A DNA stretch of 12,684 nucleotides from an uncultured Lachnospiraceae bacterium (lineage in GTDB: Bacteria; Bacillota_A; Clostridia; Lachnospirales; Lachnospiraceae), in the NCBI GenBank assembly GCA_902795715.1, contig CADBME010000123.1, positions 1 to 12,684 of the forward strand, read 5' to 3'. Of the stretch, positions 5,761-12,684 are shown piece by piece. How positions within the stretch are numbered: the stretch's first letter is position 1; each line of letters opens with the position of its first letter. A model generated the notes under the pieces. That model saw nothing but the letters and a program-made list of their open reading frames with translations, searched no databases and was not told the origin of the DNA. A program made the translations under genes and the position numbers.

Positions 5761-7101
5761 ATGAGCTACATCAAAGAATATGCGCAGAAACTGATTACAG
5801 CCAAAGAAGCTGCCAATATGATAAAGTCCGGTGACTGGGTTGATTACGGGTGGACAACAGCGACCACTGCTGCAGTAGATAAGGAGATCGCTGCAAGAGC
5901 ACAGGAGCTGGAAAATGTGAATTTCCGCGGCGGAATTCTCATGTGGGAGCCTGAGATTTTCAAGGTGGAGAATGCAGCAGATCATTTCACATGGAATTCC
6001 TGGCATATGAGCGGTTTTGAGAGACGTGCCGTTTCCAAAGGATTCGCTTATTACAGCCCGGTAAAGTATTCTGAGCTTCCCAGATACTATAGGGAGAACA
6101 TCAAGCATATAGATGTGGCTATCTTCCAGGTAACCTCAATGGATAAGCATGGCTATTTTAACTTCGGACCCAACGCATCCCATATGATGGCTGTTTGTGA
6201 GGTGTCCGACGTTGTTATCGTTGAAGTAAATGAAAATATGCCCCGCTGTCTGGGAGGATTTGAGGAAGCTATTCATATTTCTGATGTTGACTACATCGTA
6301 GAAGGCGAGAATCCGGCCATTGCCGAAATGGGAGCAGGAGCTCCTCCGACAGATGTAAATAAGGCTGTTGCCCAGCTGATCGTTGAAGAGATTCCCGACG
6401 GAGCCTGCCTGCAGCTTGGAATCGGCGGTATGCCCAATACAGTCGGAGCCATGATCGCTGAATCGGATCTGAAAGACCTTGGCGTACACACGGAAATGTA
6501 TGTAGACGCTTTTGTAGATATTGCCAAAGCTGGTAAGATCAACGGTTCCAAAAAAGCTTTAGACCGCGGCAGACAGGTATATGCTTTCGGTGCAGGTACA
6601 AAGAAACTCTATGACTACCTGGATAACAATCCCGAGTGTATGAGCGCGCCTGTTGACTACACAAACTCAGCAAAAACAGTATCCCAGATTGATAACTTTA
6701 TTTCCATCAATAATGCTGTGGACATTGATCTGTTTGGTCAGGTAAGCTCCGAAAGCTCAGGTACCAGGCAGATCAGCGGGGCAGGCGGCCAGCTGGATTT
6801 TGTAGAAGGTGCTTATCTGTCAAAGGGTGGCAAGAGCTTTATTTGCCTATCATCTACCTTCAAAAAGAAGGATGGAACTGTAGCTTCCAGAATTCGCCCC
6901 ACTCTGATTCCGGGAAGTATCGTTACGGATTCCAGGGCAAATACCATGTACGTAGTTACGGAATTCGGAAAAGTGAATCTTAAAGGCATGTCTACATGGC
7001 AGAGAGCGGAAGCCCTGATCAGCATTGCCCATCCGGATTTCAGGGATGAGCTGATTAAAGAGGCTGAGAAGATGAATATCTGGAGAAGATCCAATAAGTA
7101 G
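5761..7101 (+). CDS. but: Butyryl-CoA:acetate CoA-transferase
   Basis: A 446-residue cytosolic CoA-transferase of the acetyl-CoA hydrolase/4-hydroxybutyrate CoA-transferase family. It moves CoA from butyryl-CoA to acetate, releasing butyrate in the last step of butyrate fermentation. Landmarks are a GIGGMPN glycine loop (220-226), the catalytic glutamate E245 in [14 protein letters not shown] (340-347) and the C-terminal [11 protein letters not shown] (399-409). The segments [11 protein letters not shown] (73-83) and AFVDIAKAG (250-258) correspond, as I recall, to the two conserved stretches targeted by the standard degenerate but primers. That favours the butyryl-CoA over the 4-hydroxybutyrate assignment. 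ATG 5761 follows AAGGAGG by 5 bases; an in-frame upstream start at 5725 has no ribosome site. The gene is flanked by its own promoter and terminator. Codon use looks smoother than in the T7SS genes, consistent with high expression (impression, not counted). Confidence 0.92.
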   Translation: MSYIKEYAQKLITAKEAANMIKSGDWVDYGWTTATTAAVDKEIAARAQELENVNFRGGILMWEPEIFKVENAADHFTWNSWHMSGFERRAVSKGFAYYSPVKYSELPRYYRENIKHIDVAIFQVTSMDKHGYFNFGPNASHMMAVCEVSDVVIVEVNENMPRCLGGFEEAIHISDVDYIVEGENPAIAEMGAGAPPTDVNKAVAQLIVEEIPDGACLQLGIGGMPNTVGAMIAESDLKDLGVHTEMYVDAFVDIAKAGKINGSKKALDRGRQVYAFGAGTKKLYDYLDNNPECMSAPVDYTNSAKTVSQIDNFISINNAVDIDLFGQVSSESSGTRQISGAGGQLDFVEGAYLSKGGKSFICLSSTFKKKDGTVASRIRPTLIPGSIVTDSRANTMYVVTEFGKVNLKGMSTWQRAEALISIAHPDFRDELIKEAEKMNIWRRSNK

Positions 7102-7141
7102 TTAAAATATATCTTAGCTGTAATTTGAGACATTACTAAAT

Positions 7142-7190
7142 AAAGAACCGTTACAAGAAGAGAAAAACCTTTTTGTAACGGTTCTTTTTT
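7142..7190 (+). terminator. Rho-independent terminator after but
   Basis: A 15-base perfect stem runs from 7142-7156 to 7173-7187 (core AAGAACCGTTACA / TGTAACGGTTCTT) around a 16-base loop, and the T-run extends to 7190. It should stop but transcription before essC. Confidence 0.93.
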
Positions 7191-7200
7191 ATGTGATAAG
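7173..7200 (+). promoter_or_regulatory. Possible weak promoter for essC inside the but terminator
   Basis: TTGTAA (7173-7178) lies in the descending arm of the terminator, followed by a 16-base spacer and TGT-GATAAG (extended -10 with hexamer at 7195-7200, 4 of 6 matching TATAAT). It is the best candidate I see between but and essC. Transcription would start near 7207. Readthrough of the terminator is the alternative. Confidence 0.35.
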
Positions 7201-7209
7201 GCTGGAGAG

Positions 7210-7231
7210 CCTGCCCATGCACACATGCAGG
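7210..7231 (+). other. Hairpin in the essC leader
   Basis: CCTGC (7210-7214) pairs with GCAGG (7227-7231), and ATG (7217-7219) pairs with CAT (7224-7226), with a CC bulge and a CACA loop. It ends 25 bases before the essC ATG and has no T-run, so it is not a terminator. If the weak promoter above is real, it would sit at the very 5' end of the mRNA, where it could stabilise the transcript. Confidence 0.35.
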
Positions 7232-7256
7232 CACATTTGACAGCCGGAGAAATAAA

Positions 7257-10200
7257 ATGAATTATCATCTTACCATTTACGGCTCTTCCTGTATGCGTGA
7301 GTACATACTTGCGGATTCGGGGAGGGAAATTCATATCCCGGCAGATTTCTTTGAAGAGGATGAGGGACGGGTAGTTTCCTTTTCCCGTAAAGGGGAGATC
7401 TGGGAATGCTCCTGGTCACCGGGTTCCGATTTCATTTTCAGCAGCTTGGGAAATAATTATCTGCCGGACGGAGGCATCATTTCCCTGGCAACCTTCGGCA
7501 CCGGAGAATATATCAGACTCTTTGCCGGAAAAGTCCGGTCTGTTTATGCGGTGGTTGAGGTCTATAAGATACCGGTTTTTCGAAGCTATGTCCTCTCAAG
7601 GACCATTCAGGGAGGGCGAGCTGCGGAAAATGATATCTGCCTTTCCGACAGCAACAATATCTCACGAAAGCACTTTATGATATGCCGTCAGGAAGATGGA
7701 TGGCGTATCAGAAACTGTAGCCCCAATGGTCTCTATCTTAATGGAAAAAAGTGTCAGGACGGGCAGAGCCTCAGCTACGGCGATCGGATGGAAGTATTCG
7801 GCTTCCATATGTTTTTCCTGCAATCTGTCCTGATTTGCCAGGTCAGGAAAGGAGTCAGTATTCGCCTGCCTGAATGCCCCAAACAGGCAGGCTGCTCAGG
7901 GGATAGTCCGGAGAGCGAACATTACCCCGCAAGACTTTACCACCGTTCCCCCAGACCTTTCAAGCTGAGGGAACCGGATCCGGTCCTTGTCGAAAAACCG
8001 CCGGATATCAGGGTAGGAAGAAGGGACTCCTGGGCAAATGTTTTCGGGCCCGTATTTACTATGATGATTCCCATGGTATCGGGAAGCCTTTTTATGATCT
8101 ATGCCTCAAAAAGCAGCGGGACCCAAATGAACCTGGCTATCTATGCGGGCATTGTCATGGCCCTGATTTCCGGAGTCTCTACCATTATCTGGAGTATAAT
8201 CAGCCGGCTTTTGTCGATCAGAGATCAGAAAAAAGAGCTGGGTGACCTGACTCTCTGGTACAGGGATTACCTTAAAAGGGTGAATGACAGGTTGGCAAAG
8301 GACTATGACAGCTATCGGTCTTCCCTGATTGAGAGGTCTCCCAATGTGAACCGGCTGGCACTGCTCGATGAAGGATCTTCTGTTTTATGGAATAAAAACC
8401 CTTTTCACGAAGACTTTTTGTTCTGCAGGGTAGGGATAGGAAATATGCCTTATCCCTGGGAAATCAGACTTCCTGCAGAAGAATTCAGAGATTACGGACA
8501 GACTTTGTGGATGGAACTAGGGGAAATGAAAGAACGCTACCGGACTCTCTACAAGGTTCCCATCCTCATAGATTTGAGAAAGAAAAGGCTGATCGGTTTT
8601 TCAGCAGCCGAGAAAAAGGATCGAATGGATTTTATCAGATCCATGACGATTCAGATTGCGGCGGCTCATTGTTATACGGAAGTGAAACTGGTCTACATTT
8701 ATAACGGAAACAAAATCCGGGCAGAGGACGGAATAGATAGTCTGAGATGGCTGCCCCATGTCTGTGACCGGACCCGGTCCCGTCGCTACCTTGCATCAAG
8801 CCGGGAGGAAGCCAGGCAAGTGCTCATCAAGCTGGAGAAAGTCTTTCGGGAAAGAAAACATTTTGCAGACAAGGGAAAAATGTCTGTATCAGGCCGACAG
8901 GCCCATTATGTGATTTTTGTCATGGAGCCGGAATACCTGGAAGATGAAATGTTTATGCGCTATTTTGACGGTCATAAAGAAAAAACCGGAAGCGGGGAAT
9001 CTGATCTGGGCCTGACCGGAATCTGGATAACTCCGGAGCGGGAAGGTCTGCCCAACTCATGCAGCTATATTATGGAAAAAAATGAAATCTTCCAGGGCAT
9101 TTGCTTTATGGATACCGGAGGGGAAGAGCTTAAGGAGGTCATTTTTGACGAGGTTTCGGGTCGGAAACTCGACCGCTTTGCCCGAAAAATTACAGACATC
9201 AGGGTGGCAGAGATGGAAGTGAGCCGGGAAATTCCGGATACTCTTTCTTTTTTTGAACTCTACGGAGTTGCGGATGTAAGAGAACTGGATATTATAAAGC
9301 GCTGGAAAAAGAACAGGGCCTATGAAGGGCTGAGAGCGGGGATTGGTCTTCAGGCCGGATCCAGAATCTGTATTCTGGATATCAGTGAGAAATACCACGG
9401 TCCCCATGGTCTTGTCGCCGGAACGACAGGGTCGGGAAAAAGTGAAACCCTTCAGACCTTTCTCTTATCCCTGGCAGTCAATTACAGCCCGGAAGATGTG
9501 AGCTTTTTTCTGATTGATTATAAGGGAGGAGGAATGTCTAATCTTTTTGAGGGTACCCCTCATCTTGCCGGCCAGATTTCCAATCTGTCAGGAAGCCTGG
9601 TTAAAAGGGCTATGGTATCCATAAAAAGTGAAAATCAGAGAAGACAGAAATTATTTAAGAAATACAAGGTCAACAATATTAATGATTATCAGACTCTTTT
9701 TTACGCGGGGGAGGCTTCGGAAGTCCTGGCTCATCTGATTATTGTCATTGATGAGTTTGCAGAGCTGAAAAAAGAAGAACCGGACTTTATGAGGGAGCTG
9801 ATCAGTGTGGCCCAGGTGGGACGAAGTCTGGGTGTCCATCTGATTCTGGCAACCCAGAAACCCGGCGGAACCGTGGACGATAAAATCTGGAGCAATTCCC
9901 GCTTTCGGATATGCCTCCGGGTCCAGGACAGGCAGGATAGCATGGAGATGCTTCACACAGCGGATGCTGCCGATATCACCCTGCCCGGCAGGGGATATTT
10001 TCAGGTAGGAAATAATGAAATCTATGAAGAGTTCCAGAGTGGATGGAGCGGTGCGCCGGCGGACAGAAGACTTTCAGAAAAAAGGGCTGCCTATCCTGTG
10101 GGTCTGAATGGGAAACCCCATGAGAAACCGCTTGCTGATAAAGAAATAAAAAGAGAAGTCATCTCCCAGCTTGAAGCGGTCAGGGAGGAAATCTGCAAGG

Positions 10201-12011
10201 CGGCTGATCAGCTTTCCATGCATGCCGGAAGAAAACTATGGATGGAACCTCTTCCTGACCTGATAGGACTGGACCAATTGCCGGAGGTTGATTCTGACTC
10301 GGGGCAAGGAGTGGAAATAAGAGCTGTGTCGGATTCGCATTCTGAGGAAGATAAGAGTAGATCTCTCCTTTGTGAAAGAGGACCTGGCGGACGAATCGGT
10401 CTTTTCGATGATCCGGTCAACCAGAAACAGCCTGTATTTGAACTTTCTCTTATCCAATCCGGCCACATTCTGGTATGCGGAGTATCCATGTCCGGAAAAA
10501 GCGGACTGATTCAGACCTTTTTATACAGCATTTGCAGCAGATGGAGACCGGAAGACTTTCAGTTTTTCGGAATCGATTTTGGGGGAGGCACTCTTCAGGC
10601 CTTCCGAAACATGCCCCAGTCAGGCTTGCTGGCCTGTGAAGGGGAGAATGAGAAAATCCGAAGGATTCTTGAAGCCGCAGATCAGGAAATGACGGAACGA
10701 AAAAAGCTCTTACGGGGAGGGAATTATTTCCTCTACAAGAGAAACCAGGTTCTCCACTCTGAAAAGGCTGTGCCTCTCCTGCTTCTGGCCATTGATCACT
10801 ATCCCGGATTTCGGGAGAGTATGTCTGAAAAATATGATCTTATCGTTCAGAAAATTGCTAAAGAAGGTGAGAAGACCGGAATTTTGCTTTTGATCAGCGG
10901 CAGCGGTATCTCCCTTTCGGAAATACCTTCTTCCCTTGCCAATTGTTTTAAAACAAAAATATGTCTGGAACAAAAAGAGTCATTTGGATACACCCAGCTG
11001 CTGGGAACTCTCCATATGCCTGATTTGCCGGGAAAGGGAATTCCTGGAAGGGGAATCGCCGCTTTCGGGGACAGATTTCTGGAGTTTCAGACATCCCTTT
11101 GCATACCGGACAGGGATGATTATGCCCGTATGGATTACATCAGAAGAAAAAGCCTTGACCTGAGGAAAAGAATGACCGGGAGGGCAATAAGAATTAAAAG
11201 CATACCGGAAAAGATATGTTTAGAGACCATACGCAGGGAGCTGGCCAATGATGAGTCGGAAGATGGCAGGCTGATTGGAGGAAAAACTCTTATGACAGGG
11301 TATTTGGATGAGAATGCAGAGGCCTGTATTATAGATCTCCAATCAATCTACTGTTTTCTCATCATTCTGGAAGAGAACAAAAGGAAACAGCCTCTTTTTG
11401 ATATGATTGTGAGGTCCTGCACCTTTCGTCCGGAGATTGACTTTGTAGTGATTGATCTTAAATCCTCGTGGATGTCTCTCCTGACTGAAGATGCCCCGGA
11501 TCAAAGCGAAGTCAGACACCTGTCACAAGCTTGGGAAATAATAGACTATTTTCACGAGATCATCCCCCTCATCCAAAAGAGAGCAGGAAAAGATCCGGGA
11601 GAACAGATGCCGGCTAAGGCCGATGAGGGAAAACAAATCTTCATCCTGATAACAGATTTCGCCGACTTCTGGGATATGGCCAGTGAGGAAGAGAATAACA
11701 TGACCGGTTTTTTAGAAAATATATGGACTAAAGGCAGAGGATTGGGGATAACCTTTGCTGCTGTAACTCAACTCTCCGACCTGCCTTCGGTCAGACAGCT
11801 ATCCGGTTTTTCGGCATTTTGCCAATATGAAAGCGGTATGCAGATCGGGGGAGTGCCGGCGGAAGCCGGAGTATTTGATTTGTCGGACCTTGACTTTAAA
11901 AAACAGATGGAAGGCCTCAGCGATGGTAGAGGACTTCTTTTTCTTCCGGGAAAAAAACCGGCTCTGATCTGTGTACCCGAGAAGGGAGAAGAAGGGAATG
12001 ATACATATTGA
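7257..12011 (+). CDS. essC: EssC, type VIIb secretion motor ATPase (FtsK/SpoIIIE family)
   Basis: A 1584-residue membrane ATPase that drives WXG100 export. Residues 1-~95 form a first FHA-like module. Residues ~108-195 form a second with canonical FHA residues G120-R121, S137-R138-K139-H140 and N157-G158. Two membrane helices lie at ~262-284 and ~293-316. Then come three P-loop modules. Module 1 is intact: Walker A GTTGSGKS (722-729), Walker B LIIVIDEF with D832-E833. Module 2 keeps Walker A GVSMSGKS (1075-1082), but its Walker B reads D1180-H1181 instead of DE. Module 3 lacks a P-loop (EENKRKQP, 1372-1379) and keeps only D1467-F. This gradient matches known EssC/EccC proteins, where module 1 hydrolyses ATP and the later modules bind substrate signals. 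The ATG follows GGAG by 7 bases. It is somewhat longer than the ~1480-1500 usual for EssC. Its last 14 bases overlap yukD. Confidence 0.96.
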   Translation: MNYHLTIYGSSCMREYILADSGREIHIPADFFEEDEGRVVSFSRKGEIWECSWSPGSDFIFSSLGNNYLPDGGIISLATFGTGEYIRLFAGKVRSVYAVVEVYKIPVFRSYVLSRTIQGGRAAENDICLSDSNNISRKHFMICRQEDGWRIRNCSPNGLYLNGKKCQDGQSLSYGDRMEVFGFHMFFLQSVLICQVRKGVSIRLPECPKQAGCSGDSPESEHYPARLYHRSPRPFKLREPDPVLVEKPPDIRVGRRDSWANVFGPVFTMMIPMVSGSLFMIYASKSSGTQMNLAIYAGIVMALISGVSTIIWSIISRLLSIRDQKKELGDLTLWYRDYLKRVNDRLAKDYDSYRSSLIERSPNVNRLALLDEGSSVLWNKNPFHEDFLFCRVGIGNMPYPWEIRLPAEEFRDYGQTLWMELGEMKERYRTLYKVPILIDLRKKRLIGFSAAEKKDRMDFIRSMTIQIAAAHCYTEVKLVYIYNGNKIRAEDGIDSLRWLPHVCDRTRSRRYLASSREEARQVLIKLEKVFRERKHFADKGKMSVSGRQAHYVIFVMEPEYLEDEMFMRYFDGHKEKTGSGESDLGLTGIWITPEREGLPNSCSYIMEKNEIFQGICFMDTGGEELKEVIFDEVSGRKLDRFARKITDIRVAEMEVSREIPDTLSFFELYGVADVRELDIIKRWKKNRAYEGLRAGIGLQAGSRICILDISEKYHGPHGLVAGTTGSGKSETLQTFLLSLAVNYSPEDVSFFLIDYKGGGMSNLFEGTPHLAGQISNLSGSLVKRAMVSIKSENQRRQKLFKKYKVNNINDYQTLFYAGEASEVLAHLIIVIDEFAELKKEEPDFMRELISVAQVGRSLGVHLILATQKPGGTVDDKIWSNSRFRICLRVQDRQDSMEMLHTADAADITLPGRGYFQVGNNEIYEEFQSGWSGAPADRRLSEKRAAYPVGLNGKPHEKPLADKEIKREVISQLEAVREEICKAADQLSMHAGRKLWMEPLPDLIGLDQLPEVDSDSGQGVEIRAVSDSHSEEDKSRSLLCERGPGGRIGLFDDPVNQKQPVFELSLIQSGHILVCGVSMSGKSGLIQTFLYSICSRWRPEDFQFFGIDFGGGTLQAFRNMPQSGLLACEGENEKIRRILEAADQEMTERKKLLRGGNYFLYKRNQVLHSEKAVPLLLLAIDHYPGFRESMSEKYDLIVQKIAKEGEKTGILLLISGSGISLSEIPSSLANCFKTKICLEQKESFGYTQLLGTLHMPDLPGKGIPGRGIAAFGDRFLEFQTSLCIPDRDDYARMDYIRRKSLDLRKRMTGRAIRIKSIPEKICLETIRRELANDESEDGRLIGGKTLMTGYLDENAEACIIDLQSIYCFLIILEENKRKQPLFDMIVRSCTFRPEIDFVVIDLKSSWMSLLTEDAPDQSEVRHLSQAWEIIDYFHEIIPLIQKRAGKDPGEQMPAKADEGKQIFILITDFADFWDMASEEENNMTGFLENIWTKGRGLGITFAAVTQLSDLPSVRQLSGFSAFCQYESGMQIGGVPAEAGVFDLSDLDFKKQMEGLSDGRGLLFLPGKKPALICVPEKGEEGNDTY

Positions 12012-12294
12012 TGTTTTTATGGTAATCACGGGGAAATGCTATGAATTTGCCTGTGACCCGGATGTTCCGGTCAGTCAGCTATGCCGGCAGATGACAGAAG
12101 CTGCCCTTGAAATAGAAGAGGTGCAGCTGGCAGCAGATGATGAGTACAATCCTGGTAGAGGCCTCAGAATGTTCAGTATTGATCTTGAAAGGGAATTATC
12201 AGGAGAAAGAAGTCTTTCGGAACAGAGGATTCGGGGAGGGACCAGAATGATTGTGGTCAATGGTGTTGAACATGGAACATCGCTATATTCTTGA
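11998..12294 (+). CDS. yukD: YukD/EsaB ubiquitin-like type VII component
   Basis: A 98-residue small protein with a beta-grasp (ubiquitin-like) pattern: a first strand MIHIDVFMV, a helix around residues 25-40, FSIDLERELSGERSLSEQRIRGG (~59-81), and a last strand TRMIVVNG. It resembles YukD/EsaB proteins of T7SSb loci. These are cytosolic accessory or regulatory subunits that lack the diglycine tail and are not conjugated; here the C-terminus is TSLYS, consistent with that. The ATG at 11998 overlaps the essC end by 14 bases in another frame, with GGGAG ~9 bases ahead; a longer start at 11971 would lie deeper in essC and lack a good site. Its 3' end overlaps the kinase gene. Confidence 0.85.
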   Translation: MIHIDVFMVITGKCYEFACDPDVPVSQLCRQMTEAALEIEEVQLAADDEYNPGRGLRMFSIDLERELSGERSLSEQRIRGGTRMIVVNGVEHGTSLYS

Positions 12295-12684
12295 ACCGGG
12301 AACCATACTTTCCGGTAAATATGTAATCGAGTCCGTTATCGGACAGGGCGGGATGAGCAACGTCTATCTTGCGCGTGATGTCCGCCTGGGCAAAAGATGG
12401 GCTGTGAAAGAAATCAGCCCCTATACCTGCCATAATTACAGTCAGGTCTCGGAAACATTGATATCGGAAGCAGAGATTCTGACCCGCCTGGATCATCCAT
12501 CTTTGCCGAGGATCGTTGATATTTTTCGCCGGGGCTCTTCCCTGATCATAGCCATGGATTACATCCGGGGAAGAAACCTGTCGGATCTTCTGAGGGACAG
12601 GGGACTTTTTGATGAGAGTCAGGTGGTCAGGTGGGGAATTGAACTGGCCGGCGTCCTCTCCTACCTGCACAGTCAAAAACCTCC
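12272..12684 (+). CDS. Ser/Thr protein kinase, PrkC/PknB-like (3' partial)
   Basis: The first 137 residues of a eukaryotic-type kinase run off the window. The glycine-rich loop IGQGGMSNVYLA (23-34), the ATP-anchoring lysine K46 in WAVKEI, the likely helix C glutamate E66 (SEAEIL) and the hinge AMDYIRG are all present. The N-lobe therefore looks catalytically intact, unlike the EssB/YukC pseudokinase. The HRD and DFG motifs lie outside the window. The start is uncertain. In the same frame TTG 12251 lies 10 bases after GGGGAGGG (12233-12240), and ATG 12260, GTG 12263 and TTG 12266 are also open; the upstream stop is at 12248. I give ATG 12272 as the conservative choice. It overlaps yukD by at least 23 bases, so it is co-translated with the T7SS genes. 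Confidence 0.88.
   Translation, partial: MEHRYILEPGTILSGKYVIESVIGQGGMSNVYLARDVRLGKRWAVKEISPYTCHNYSQVSETLISEAEILTRLDHPSLPRIVDIFRRGSSLIIAMDYIRGRNLSDLLRDRGLFDESQVVRWGIELAGVLSYLHSQKP

Noticed and set aside
6813..7334. 173-codon minus-strand open frame across the but 3' end and essC start
   Set aside because: It spans a terminator hairpin and two real genes, has no ribosome site and no recognisable motif.
12272..12684. EssB/YukC pseudokinase
   Set aside because: EssB lacks a proper glycine loop, whereas this protein has GQGGMS and the ATP lysine, so a true Ser/Thr kinase fits better; only the missing C-terminal part could settle it.

Overview
The window looks like chromosome from a butyrate-producing, low-to-middle-GC Firmicute, most likely a Lachnospiraceae-type Clostridium. 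The evidence is consensus AGGAGG ribosome sites, TATAAT promoters, U-tract terminators, a butyryl-CoA:acetate CoA-transferase and a type VIIb secretion (T7SSb) gene set. The species assignment is inference.

Left part (1-3005): four tightly packed forward genes. These are the 3' end of a probable adenylosuccinate synthetase-like gene, a NrtR-like Nudix/winged-helix regulator with a degenerate Nudix box, the RNA 2',3'-cyclic phosphodiesterase/ligase family gene thpR, and a HAD-superfamily phosphatase. They meet a reverse-strand flavodoxin-like/2x[4Fe-4S] (EFR1-type) protein whose 3' end overlaps the HAD gene by 47 bp. A gene-free stretch of about 360 bases (2947-3307) holds two divergent promoters and a possible structured leader.

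Middle part (3157-7190): a secreted protein made only of three bacterial SH3 repeats, closed by a strong terminator. Then come two WXG100 proteins in tandem (T7SS substrates) and a LytTR-type DNA-binding protein whose receiver domain has lost its phosphoacceptor aspartate. Next is an apparently independent transcription unit for butyryl-CoA:acetate CoA-transferase (but), with its own promoter and terminator.

Right part (7173-12684): essC, the T7SSb motor ATPase (two FHA-type N-terminal domains, two membrane segments, three P-loop modules of decreasing conservation). It overlaps a yukD/esaB ubiquitin-like gene, which in turn overlaps the start of a Ser/Thr protein kinase cut by the window edge.

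Taken together, 4220-12684 reads as a T7SSb locus (substrates, regulator, motor, ubiquitin-like protein, kinase) interrupted by a core fermentation gene. A plausible scheme is that the LytTR protein controls the WXG100 pair and that the kinase communicates with the FHA domains of EssC; both are inferences. I found no RNA genes, CRISPR arrays, insertion sequences or phage genes. The system is a variant of a known one; its less ordinary points are the phosphate-blind LytTR regulator, the kinase-plus-FHA arrangement and the inserted but gene.
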